Below are positions 23,742 to 33,800 of a DNA stretch of 64,000 nucleotides, in pieces. Positions within the stretch are counted from its first letter, which is position 1; each line of letters starts with the position of its first letter. The notes under the pieces were generated by a model. It was not told where the DNA came from. It did not search any database and was given only the letters and a program-made list of their open reading frames with translations. Origin of the DNA: Chaunax sp. Z400 (lineage: Eukaryota > Chordata > Actinopteri > Lophiiformes > Chaunacidae); assembly GCA_037577475.1 (NCBI GenBank), contig CM075187.1, positions 1,504,046 through 1,568,045 of the forward strand. Reading direction: 5' to 3'. A program made the position numbers and the translations under genes.

Positions 23742-26614
23742 ATGGACTCCGCTCACTGCTTTTGGATCTCTCTGCTTCTTCTCTCGGCGGTGACATGGGA
23801 CTGTGGAGTATTTGGTCGCGCGGTAAACACGCGAGGATTTCTGTCGAGGGCCGGATCAACTTTACGCACGGGCGCGCTGAGGCGCTGGAGGCGCGCGGTC
23901 GCGGAGACGCACCGGGAGCGGTGCGCGGAGCTGGCGGCTCCTTGGCAGGAAAACGCAAAGCCAGCCCCGCAGGATAACGCGACCCTTTTGCATCTCCGCG
24001 TCAGACCCTTTTCTCCCGGAGCCTTCCGGAGCCCGGTGTTCCCGGGAAAGTCTCTGTTCAGCTTCGTCCGGCGGGTTTACCGCTGCTGCCGGGAGGGACT
24101 GCACTGCAGGAGGGTGAAGGGAATACAGGGGCGCCTGAGAGGAGGTACGAGACTCATCACTGGTCACGTTTAACTCTTTATTATACTCTAATTAACTCTT
24201 TATTATACTCGAATTAACTCTTTATTATACTCTAATTAACTCTTTATAATACGGTACAACTAAAGTCTGATGTGTTGGTTTTGCTAGAACCCAACCAGAA
24301 ACCGGAGAACAGGTTTAGTTCGGTTAACCAAGTTTAGCCCAATGCAACTTTCCTCTTTGTTAGAGTTGATACGGTTCACTCTTAAACCGAATCGGTGCAT
24401 TTTTCGGTACTTTTCTCTCTCTGTAGTGACAAAAATGTCATTACAGTTAAAAAAAACACAAAAAAAAACCCCAGCAGGAAGCTGGTTTCCGGTACAGAAA
24501 TCTCTTACTGATGGTAGTAATGACGTAATTCTGTCAGTACCCATAAAAGTACTGAGTTCGGAACTCAACCTGCTCTTTATATCGTCTATTGTAAATCCAT
24601 ATTGCGCTTTATGACCATTTTTAAAGGCGCTTCTATGAACAATTTGTTTTAAATTTAAAATTTCTGTTGCTTGGTTTGTTTGTCAGAAGGATCACTCCAA
24701 AAGGTCAGAAAGTCCTGTAAGCGTCATTACAGATCTGAATCGAGATTTTTTATTTTATTTGGATCTTTCTTTTTTAATCAGAAGCCATCATTATTCACTG
24801 AGAAATTCAAGAAACTGTTGAAAAATATCCCGTGTTTACCTGCGGTCAAGCCAGCGGTCTCCGTGGTAAAAGCAGCCGCTCTGTACAAAAAAGTGCTCCC
24901 GTATTCTGAGGTTTACGGTATCCGCACTGAATATGGGTCCGTTTTTCTAAATAAAGTGTTAAGCGATTTGAACAAAGGTACACCAGATGCATAATATGAA
25001 GCACTTTCTGTGTAATTTGGGAGCAACCATGCCCTGAAATACCTTGAACAGATAAAAATGTTGCATTTTTGTTGAACGCCAGTGTGGAATTTAAACGTTT
25101 CTTTAGGCAGTTCATGAAACTTAGATTTTTGGTTATACTACTTGTACCACAGGGAAAATTAATATGAAGGATTTCTACTGTCCTTCAGTAGAAATCTTAT
25201 TATCCTTCTACTCTTATTAACATTAAGAATATGCATTTCTTTCTAACTTTGATGTGGAAAACAAACCTTATTTCTATAATGTGTTCATGAAACCTATATT
25301 TCTGGTTATAGTACTTGTACAATTATTATAAAGTTTTTATTCCACATCAAATTTGGAAAGAAATGCATTATTTTGATCATTACCTGGTATTTCAAGGTTG
25401 CATTACTCCAAAAGTACACAGTGAAAGTACTTCATAATAATTGTACATGTAGTACTATTTGTCCTCTAACCAAAAATATAAGTTTTGTGAATGCACCTAT
25501 CAGATGTGACTCAAGCAAAAATATAATTTTTTACAGTTTTAAAAGTTTAGAAGTTGACCGTTGGAGGCTTTATAGTCATCGTCTGCCATCGGAGCCGAGT
25601 CTGCCGAGAGATGGTTTGTAAAACGTCCTGTTGGCACTAATTAATCTGTCAAACCAAATAATTTGTCCCCCTTTGATGGTGTTCAGAGGGTTGATCTAGC
25701 AGCAAGATTAATGACGTGAGATTGTAGCTACACTGCCATCATCCATTTCCAGTGGTATTGCTCCGTTTCATCCGTCTCGTCCGTATCTGTAAACTCTCCG
25801 AAAACGTGTCCGATTACGTACGGAATGAACTCAGAAGACGTACGGAGGACTCCGTCTGTCTCCGTCTTTTACGTAGAGCATAAATGGGCTTTTACTCTAA
25901 CTGGTGCTGAAGGTTTTGTCGAGTCATTCAGAGAAGTCAAACCTGCCTCTGGTGCATCATCACTCAGATCATCTCATGCAAAGTTAAAATAACTCATGTT
26001 CCACATCCAGTTGAGGCTGTGGGGATGAATGAGGGCATCATTTAGCCTCCGTATGTGAATCTGATGTGTTAATGTCTCTGATGGTAAAGTGACTCCTCCT
26101 TCCTCCTCAGATACAGATGTGGAGTTTCTCCTCACCAGGGAGATTTTAGCGCTGACGGTCATGAGGGCCGAGCTTCACCTCCAACTCTCCAACCCTCATC
26201 ATCTGGATATCCATCCCGTCCTTTCAGCCTTGGCGAAGCGCGACCTCCCTACGAGGTAAAAACACAAACACTTCATGTCAGAAGAATCTGACAGCGACGG
26301 TTGGACTGACAGTCATCTTTTCCTTCAGGTACAGCTTGGGGTCGCGGGGCCACACGGTGGAGCTGAGAGTGGATCTCCTGTTCCTCCTCCAGAGTCTGCA
26401 GGAGGCGGCAGGTGGTGTTGGAGGTGGTCCCAGAGTGGCCGACATCCGGCAGGTGGTGTTTCCTTCCACTCTGCAGGACGCTGATGATGTGTGGGGGTCT
26501 GTCCTGGAGCTGGGCCTGGTCCTGGGCTGCAGTCAGGCTGGATCCAGGGTCTCTTGTGGGACGGGTGCTGTTCACCTTTCACACACGCCCTTCATGGCTC
26601 TGTACTACAGATGA
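23742..26614 (+). CDS. Secreted protein resembling a TGF-beta propeptide, no growth-factor domain seen
   Basis: Three exons, 23742-24144, 26111-26255 and 26329-26614, join in phase to 277 residues. Residues 1 to about 25 are a hydrophobic signal peptide (WISLLLLSAVTW). Exon 1 then encodes a basic, Arg-rich region with one N-glycosylation site (NAT) and a Cys pair (YRCCREGLHC). Exon 2 has an amphipathic stretch ALTVMRAELHLQLSNP, like the AELRL element of TGF-beta family propeptides. Exon 3 has VELRVDLLFLLQSLQEA, SVLELGLVLG and a terminal HTPFMALYYR, like the PFLVVFF strand that ends such propeptides. A normal family member would continue through a furin site into a cysteine-knot domain; here a stop follows directly and no knot exon is visible in the next kilobase. 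The gene was not recognised by name, and the family assignment is an inference from pattern only. The exon chain itself is well supported by phase and splice sites. Confidence 0.75.
24172..24252. repeat. ~22-bp tandem repeat, about 4 copies
   Basis: The unit taactctttattatactcta is repeated just inside intron 1 of the propeptide-like gene, starting about 27 bases after the donor. Copies are nearly identical. Confidence 0.85.
25733..25893. mobile_element. MITE family B fragment
   Basis: Contains cactgccatcatccatttcc, catccgtctcgtccgtatct and, at the right, cataaatgggctttt. These match the more complete copy at 54983-55442, whose ends are inverted repeats (ggctcatttat and ataaatgagcc). It lies in intron 1 of the propeptide-like gene. 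Confidence 0.6.
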
Positions 26615-26748
26615 GTCGCTGAGCGGTCTCTGATGAACTGATGCACTTCAATGTCAAATTAATTTATAAATGTTATTTTTTTCTAAATATATATACATGT
26701 GTAAATAGTGAATATGATATACTGTAATTTTATGGAGTCTGTCTGGTT

Positions 26749-26754
26749 ATTAAA
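26749..26754 (+). terminator. Possible polyadenylation signal of the propeptide-like gene
   Basis: ATTAAA, a common variant signal, about 135 bases after the stop codon. An AATAAA at about 27209 inside the following MITE is an alternative. Confidence 0.4.
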
Positions 26755-26895
26755 GCTCAGTCTAAGTGTGTTCTCAGCTGTTTTTCACATCCTGATCCTT
26801 GAGCTTCTATTTAAAGACGTTTTCACAGTTGGTGTGAAAAGGTGGAGAAAACAACACCTGGAAAAGCAAACATGGTGCAAAACAACTGAGGAAAT

Positions 26896-27415
26896 ATTTT
26901 AAAGATCGGTTCACCCAAAAATTTAAATTCAGTCATTTTCTATTTGCCTAAAACATTTGTGGAGCTTGTCAGTAAAGGAGCGTTGCAGCGTTCTCCTGAA
27001 CACCTGAAGGAGATGGAGACTACTTTAAAAAACTACAGTTAAATTGCCCCCAAAGTTGTGCTGATTTGGACAGACTATAATCTCCATCATAGCAGAAGAA
27101 ACATGAAAGACTCACTGAAGAAAGACAAGAAGATATTGAAGTTGTCTCTTTTAATTAAAAAAAAAAAAATTTGTCTGAGGAAGAGTTCTGCAATTTTACA
27201 TATTCAAATTAATAAATGCTTAAAATCCCCCAAAATATCAAAAGGCGCCTCTCCTGTACATGGGATGTGTACATAAAGTTTTGTGAAAAAATATTCAATT
27301 GTTTTTGGGTTATGCCCCAGAAACCCCCCCCATCCTCTCTTTAGCAAAGCAAAGTGAAGCATAGTGAATAGATAAAGACTGAATATTCATTTTTGGGTGA
27401 ACTGTTCCTTTAAAT
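26896..27415. mobile_element. Foldback MITE (family A)
   Basis: Starts tttaaagatcggttcaccca and ends gggtgaactgttcctttaa, inverted versions of one terminus. The body has the family phrases catttgtggagctt and cctgaaggagatggagact. It lies in the convergent spacer between the propeptide-like gene and mlec. Confidence 0.85.
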
Positions 27416-27518
27416 AAAGAAACATAATTCCAGATTTGTTTAATACAAAATGACCTGAAAAGCATCTCAGGGATACTGAAGAGGAAAAACAACAGAGACG
27501 TTCTGATAAAATAGCACA

Positions 27519-27524
27519 TTTATT
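27519..27524 (-). terminator. Candidate distal polyadenylation signal of mlec
   Basis: AATAAA on the minus strand, about 3.3 kb after the mlec stop codon; another lies at about 28219-28224. Long 3' UTRs are known for malectin genes, so both are plausible. No transcript evidence is available here. Confidence 0.35.
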
Positions 27525-30500
27525 AAAAAGAGATTTGTCAGCATTTCTGCAGATATTTGCCACATCTGAGTGAGATCAGGGGTCTCCAAACAGTTCTGTC
27601 CACCTGTTGCTGCCTACGGCTCTCGACATGCAGGACTCAAACCGTTTGGTCTGCTGCCTCCGTTTAGATTCCTCTCACATGTTCAGCTGCTTTCAACACA
27701 AGAAAAATAGCAACGTACATCTCAAACAAACTTACACTGATTCCAGAGCTCTGAGGATGTGATCGGGGGAATAATTACTAATTAAAGATGATTCACTAGG
27801 TGAAAGAACCTTTAGCGTCACATTAAGAGAATTTAGATGGAATGACGACAATTCTTTGGTTCTCATGTGAAATAAAACTGATTTTCATCCCACTTCAGTT
27901 CGTAATGATGTGTGAAGGAGAACAGGTCTGAAGGCTGGTGAGGAGCTGAAGGAGACGTTTGTGTGGAATGAAAATCTGAATAGAGGGAAGCTCGAGGCGA
28001 ATCACAGCGAAGCACAATGTGTTCAATAATTCAAGGCAACAAAGACAAAAACACGAGGCAGTGCAAAAATGTCACACCAATAAAGTATTTCAAAAGGAAA
28101 AAGAAAAAAAACCTGAGGAAAAAAATTCAAATCATAGATAAATTAAGTCCAGATCAGCCCCACTCATTTAAATGATATAGAACAGAATGAAGATCCCACA
28201 TTTTCACTAATAATCTCATTTATTTGACTTTCACACAGATCATCTGGCTGCTGTTTTCATAGACTCTGTACCAACAACCAGTCCTCCCAGAAGAAAGGCC
28301 ACCAAGAGAAAATAAAACCCCAACACCTTGACACGACACCGAAGTGATGAAAACTGTTGTCCCGCTAACAGAGGGGTCATCTTGTACCTTATATACACAC
28401 GCAGACCTGAACGCAACGCTGACTTTGGTGTCTTAAAAATGTTTTCTGGCACTTCTTGACCTCCATTAATCAAACTGGGAAGGAGAAACAGAGAGGAGGG
28501 GTGGTGGGGGTGGGGTGTGTGTGTGTGTGGGGGGGGTGTCGGCAACACCTGAATTATTAACCGTTTGTTGAGTGTATGGCAACAGTGATACCGACAGGGA
28601 GGGGTGGGGGGGCATTAAGACGCTTTAGTGAAACAGGCGAACGTCCAGATACATGAAGACCAGCTGACAGGACAGATGACCTCATCGTTCAAAACACCGT
28701 CACAGCGGACAAAAAGATAAAAATTTAGTCCTCAATTCAAGGACCAGGAGATTTCATTCAAAGATTTAGTCTTCATCTCCTCGCCTTCATTCTGATATGA
28801 AGTTTTTGTCAGCTGTTTAGCAGAATGCTGTTTTACTGTTTGACCTTCCATCAACATGGAGAGCAGATTATAAGTGGATTTTATTTTGGGCTGCTCCTTT
28901 AAGGAGGACAGTTTGGAAAAGACTGAGTGATAAATGTGAAAAACATCTTGTAAACATTTGATTTTCTGTTGTTGTTTCTCATCTCTGACTGCAGCTCGAT
29001 GGATCAGACTCATGATTTAATACATTAACAGCTCGTCCTCCCATAGTCAACACAAAAATAAAGACAGCACCTCCTGCACCGCTGGAAAAACACGTCTACT
29101 CTAAATCAAGTCAGCTGTGATGAGCAAAGGTACTAAACAGAAGTACTGCAGCCGTCACACAAATGTATTTTATGAAGTATTTGTTGAACGCCAAGTTTTC
29201 TTTCTCTAACAAAAAGACATTCTTTGGTGAAACAAAAAGGCAGACATGAGTAAAGAATGAAAAGGCAGAAAATACAGCGATATTACGGTCCTGACTCAGC
29301 ATTTCACTAAATTCAGCTGTGGTGTCAAAGTTAGGCTGCATTCAGACCAAATCAGGAGTTGTAATGACGTTAGCTGCAGCGCTGGCTGAAGACGTGCTAA
29401 CGTTAGCTGCAGCGCTGGCTGCAGACGTGCTAACGTTAGCTGCAGCGCTGGCTGCAGACGTGCTAACGTTAGCTGCAGCGCTGGCTGCAGACGTGCTAAC
29501 GTTAGCTGCAGCGCTGGCTGCAGACATGCTAACGTAAGCTGCAGCGCTGGCTGCAGACGTGCTAACGTTAGCTGCAGCGCTGGCTGAAGACGTGCTAACG
29601 TTAGCTGCAGCCCTGGCTGAAGACGTGCTAACGTTAGCTGCAGCGCTGGCTGCAGACGTGCTAACTTTAGCTGCAGCGCTGGCTGCAGACGTGCTAACGT
29701 TAGCTGCAGCGCTGGCTGCAGACGTGCTAACATTAGCTGCAGCGCTGGCTGCAGACGTGCTAATGTTGACTTCATTACCTCCAATGTTTGCACTCATGTC
29801 CATTAATTGGATTTTCAGCAGGATTACACAAAAACCATGAAACTTGGTGGAATGATGGGACATGGACCAAGAAAGAATCCAGTAAATTTTGTTGAGGATC
29901 AATGAATTTCTTTTATTACCTGCATTTGCATTGCTAGAAAGGTAATTTTTCAACATTTTCTCTGATTAGATAAAAACCACTGTTGAGGGTTGGGTCATGG
30001 GTCAGGCAGCTAATGTTTAGGATTGTTGTGTCTTGGCTGAGGTACGCACTAATCTAAATGACTTTCTCACAGAGATGAGCTCATAGGGATCACAATGTGG
30101 CTCAGGTTGACTTAACGTGAGTGGGTACTTGGTAGAACCTTAAAAGTACCAGGGGTGGTGTCCAACTCTGCAAGCTAGGAGCCGAAAACTGGGCTCCACT
30201 GAGGCAAAGTGTGACGATATTCATCCCACACCTCGCAAAACACTGCAGCGCCTGATTTGGTCTGAATGAGGCCTGAAAGGTTCCATTTTCTCACTCTGTA
30301 ATGTTTGGACACCTTTCATGGCCACTGAACACCAAAGAAGTCATAATGCATGAGCACACGTCACCAACAGATCTGTGAAAATCAACCTACATCCACGTAA
30401 ATGCAATCAGTTAATGCCGCCAGCTGCAGAGCTGCTGCAGCATCTGGTGAGAAGATGATGGCACATCAACAGAGGACTGACTACATCTGAGTGAGCTGAG

Positions 30501-30842
30501 AAAAATGGGAGCCTCTCAACTGTTTTCTTTTTAACCAATTTCTTTCCACTGTGAAGTCACCTGAGACCAGATGCTGAGCCGTTAGGAAACAGGCCTGGAC
30601 CAACCTCTCCCTGCTGAAACATGGTTTCTGTAAATTCTCTGAGTGGAAATGATCCAAAAGGTCAGCGCCTCGAACGTCCTCCTCCGTAGAATCTGACAGC
30701 AGCTTCATCTCCAATAGTCTCTTTTGTCCTCCTGTGTGTTTGCTTCTACCTGTGCTGCTGTTGACACCTTGACCTCCCCCCCCCTCCCTTCCTCCCTCCC
30801 CCATCATAGTCTCACGTCCGTCCTCTCTGTCCGACTGGTGTC
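27525..30842 (-). other. Region after the mlec stop codon, possible long 3' UTR
   Basis: No exon is supported on either strand. It includes a GT/G-rich stretch at about 28505-28545 and a 33-bp minisatellite at 29367-29766. About 29830-29890 belongs to the dispersed repeat with the phrase catgaaacttggtggaatga. Whether mlec transcripts reach the distal signal is unknown. Confidence 0.4.
29367..29766. repeat. 33-bp minisatellite, about 12 copies
   Basis: The unit joins ttagctgcagcgctggctg to cagacgtgctaacg, with a few copies carrying gaagac instead of cagac. Each junction makes the perfect 12-bp palindrome gctaacgttagc, and each unit also contains cagcgctg, a second palindrome. Because 33 is a multiple of three, several frames stay open on both strands and give 11-residue repeats; no start, splice or homology supports translation. 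Confidence 0.95.
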
Positions 30843-33800
30843 TCACAGCCGACAGAGGCAGAACAGCGTGGGGATGAACACCCCGAACGCCACCAGGATG
30901 GGGAACATTAGGCTGCTGTTGTCGGCGGCGTATGGGTTTGGTGTTCGCGGGCCTGACTGGACCCTGTACTTGGAACCTGCTGGGATCTTTTTCTTCCCAC
31001 CTTCCTCGCCTCCCTCGCTATCCTCCTCTTCTTCCTCCTCTTCCTCGTGCTTCTCCAAGCCGGGGTGAGGCTGAAGTTTCGGGACGTCTGTCGAGTAAAA
31101 AAAGCAAAATAGGTGAGGTTCGTTTTGGGACCAACAGTCTGGATGTAAAGGGCCCGTCTGCAGCCTCAGGACTCACCCTCTAAAGTTCCCTTCATCACAT
31201 AGAGAGCGCAGACCTTGGGGTTGTCATAATAACCCTGAAAAACAGAAATACATCCCATTGCATGATCCGTTATCTTCAATTTACGGCTACTTTGTTGACA
31301 TTTTTAAGCATGCCCCCCCCAACAAGATCCTGTTTCATGGTGAAACGTCAAAATTAATCGTTGCCATGGCTACACCTTTCAAGTTTTACAAAAACCTTTG
31401 ACATATTTTCATCCTTCAGGTGTTAAGATTCTACTGACCAAACTTCAAGTCGATCGGGTCAAATCTCTATGAGGAGTTCTTTAAAGTACGACGCCTGTTA
31501 GTCGCACAAAAACTAGGACTAAATAAAAAATGGCAGAATTCCTGTTGGTTTTAGGTCAGAGAGGCTTTTTATGGATCTTTCTTGGACGCAGACTTGTACC
31601 TAAGTTCTGGGTGAAACGGCCTCTGGGGGCGCTGTGGCGTCATTTTGCCACATCCAATCCTGAACCCCTTAAAACACTGAATTTTTTGTGACTTCTGACG
31701 GCCTACAGTGTTAAAAAAAAAAAAACAGAATAATAATCTTTACATGTGCTCAGGCCATAAGAACACCTTCTGTGTGTTTATTCTAAATTTATCTAACAGC
31801 AATAAAAAAATGAAAGAGTCAACATTCGGTGCAGGTGGACTAAAACACCTGAGCTGGGAGATTTTTTTCTCTTCCACTTGAATGTTAGAATATTTTGCAA
31901 AGAGAGCGATCAGTGCGTCATACTTCTGTGTTTTTAAAAAGAGGAAACAGAGAGGGGAAACAGAAATAAACTGACCACTGGAGAAACATGTTTTAGAGAA
32001 TAAAAGTCCTGTGGTCTAAAAAGCCTCCATCAGATCATCTGATCTGTTAGAGCCCAGGGTTAAAGAGGGAAACGCCAGAATAACTATAGTTCCTCTGGTC
32101 TTCAGCCATTTCATCAGCATCTGTGTTTAAATACAGAATCAGTCTCTGTGTCAAACACACTTGTTAGGTTACGTCAATATTTTAAGGTTCTGGCTTTTGC
32201 CACCATTATCTTTTGGGAGCATCACAAACAATAAATCAAATAAATCTAAAATTTGAAACTAAAACTAAACTCATAAAACATTCAAAACTACCATCATTAA
32301 AAGATTCTCCAGTAGAAAATTCATCCTGAAACTAAAACCGTTTCCAATAAAAAAAAAATGTCACCAAAACTGGAAAAACTGAAAGAAGCAGAACTTTCAT
32401 TCTGACGACGTAAAACATCCTCAAACTACGTTACCAAAATACATTTATCATTTAAATTCCCCAAATATCAAAAGAGACGTCTTCAGCTCATGTATGTGTA
32501 AAGTTTGGTAATAATATAATAAGGTTGATGAACGCGTTATGGTCCTGAAACAAGTTTGACTGATGGGAGTTTTTAAAAAATTGTTTAGGTATAAAAAGGT
32601 ACTTCTTCAGCACATATGATAGTATGTGATACGTGTTCAAGGTTTTAAGACAAAAATAAAACGGAGATGTTTGAAGTCTGGTTAAGATACTGAATGTTTG
32701 GATGGACATGCTGATCACTACTCATTTCATTATTTCATTTATTTGGATATGATGTGTTACTTGTTGACTTTTAGAGGTGCTGGAGGTCGATTCATACCTA
32801 ACAGATAAAATAACAATGAATAAATGAAACAACCTGCTGGGACATGTTTACACATGTAGGGTTTAAATAACCTGCTTTTAGCAAATCTCCGGACATGTGA
32901 TCAGCAGTGTTTGAGCCACTAATGTGATTGTCATGATTAATGACATGGATCACATATGAGGTTTCACTACTGTTGCTCAACTGAACAAAACACATCAGAA
33001 TTATTCAGATTTCCTTTGCTGTGTGGCAGAAGGCCAACATCAACCAGTCAGGTTCTCTCAGATAAAATCAGTATCTGCTCCACTAATCAACAAATCAACA
33101 AACGTGTTTGAACATCAACAAATCAAGAGAGTAGCTGAATGCAGAAAAAAGCAAACCGACGCTACGGTTCGACGCCGACATCCTGAACCTCCAGAGGTAA
33201 TAATAATAAAAGCTCACCTTTACAAACTCCACCGTCAGCTTGCCGTTGAACGTGGACACCTCTCCTTGCACGCTCAGTTTGCCACGTCTAATGGAGAAGG
33301 GGACGATCTCATCGTGAGCAGTGCTGTGACCCACTCGGTCGAAGATGTCCAGGTCCTTCACCACCACATGGCCGTTTAGACGGACGTCAAACACCTGGAA
33401 AAACACGTCCAAAAATCAGCCCTGATCCTAACACACAGAGGACTGTCTAGAAACTAGAGCAGAACAACGTGACAACATATGGAACGTTGAAAATGACATC
33501 ATCCACATTAAAGGAACAGTTTGCCCAAAAATAAAAAGACAGGCTACAGTGAAGATTTCCGCTTATAAAGGATACAAATAACGACTTTTTGAATGAATTG
33601 TGGATCTTCTGGAGGCTTAAGGCCGTATGAGCTGCATGGAGTCATTTATGTCTGTTTTTTAAACTCGTCTCCATCTTCTTCAGGTGTTTAGCAGAAAGCT
33701 GCTCCGCTGTTTTACTGTGAAGCTCCAGAGATGTTTGGTGGACTTTCTATCTAAATGATAATGACTAAATTTTCATATTTGGGGGAACGGTTCCTTTAAA

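Noticed and set aside
24671..24994. 107-residue frame in intron 1 of the propeptide-like gene, considered as an extra exon
   Set aside because: Exon 1 (phase 1) joins exon 2 at 26111 directly in the correct phase; adding this frame breaks the phase and it has no good donor.
29296..29956. Long open frames on both strands over the 33-bp minisatellite (11-residue repeats)
   Set aside because: The period is a multiple of three, so frames stay open by construction. No homology, splice chain or plausible start supports a protein.
33023..33379. Plus-strand 118-residue frame
   Set aside because: It is antisense to mlec exon 3 and has no independent support.
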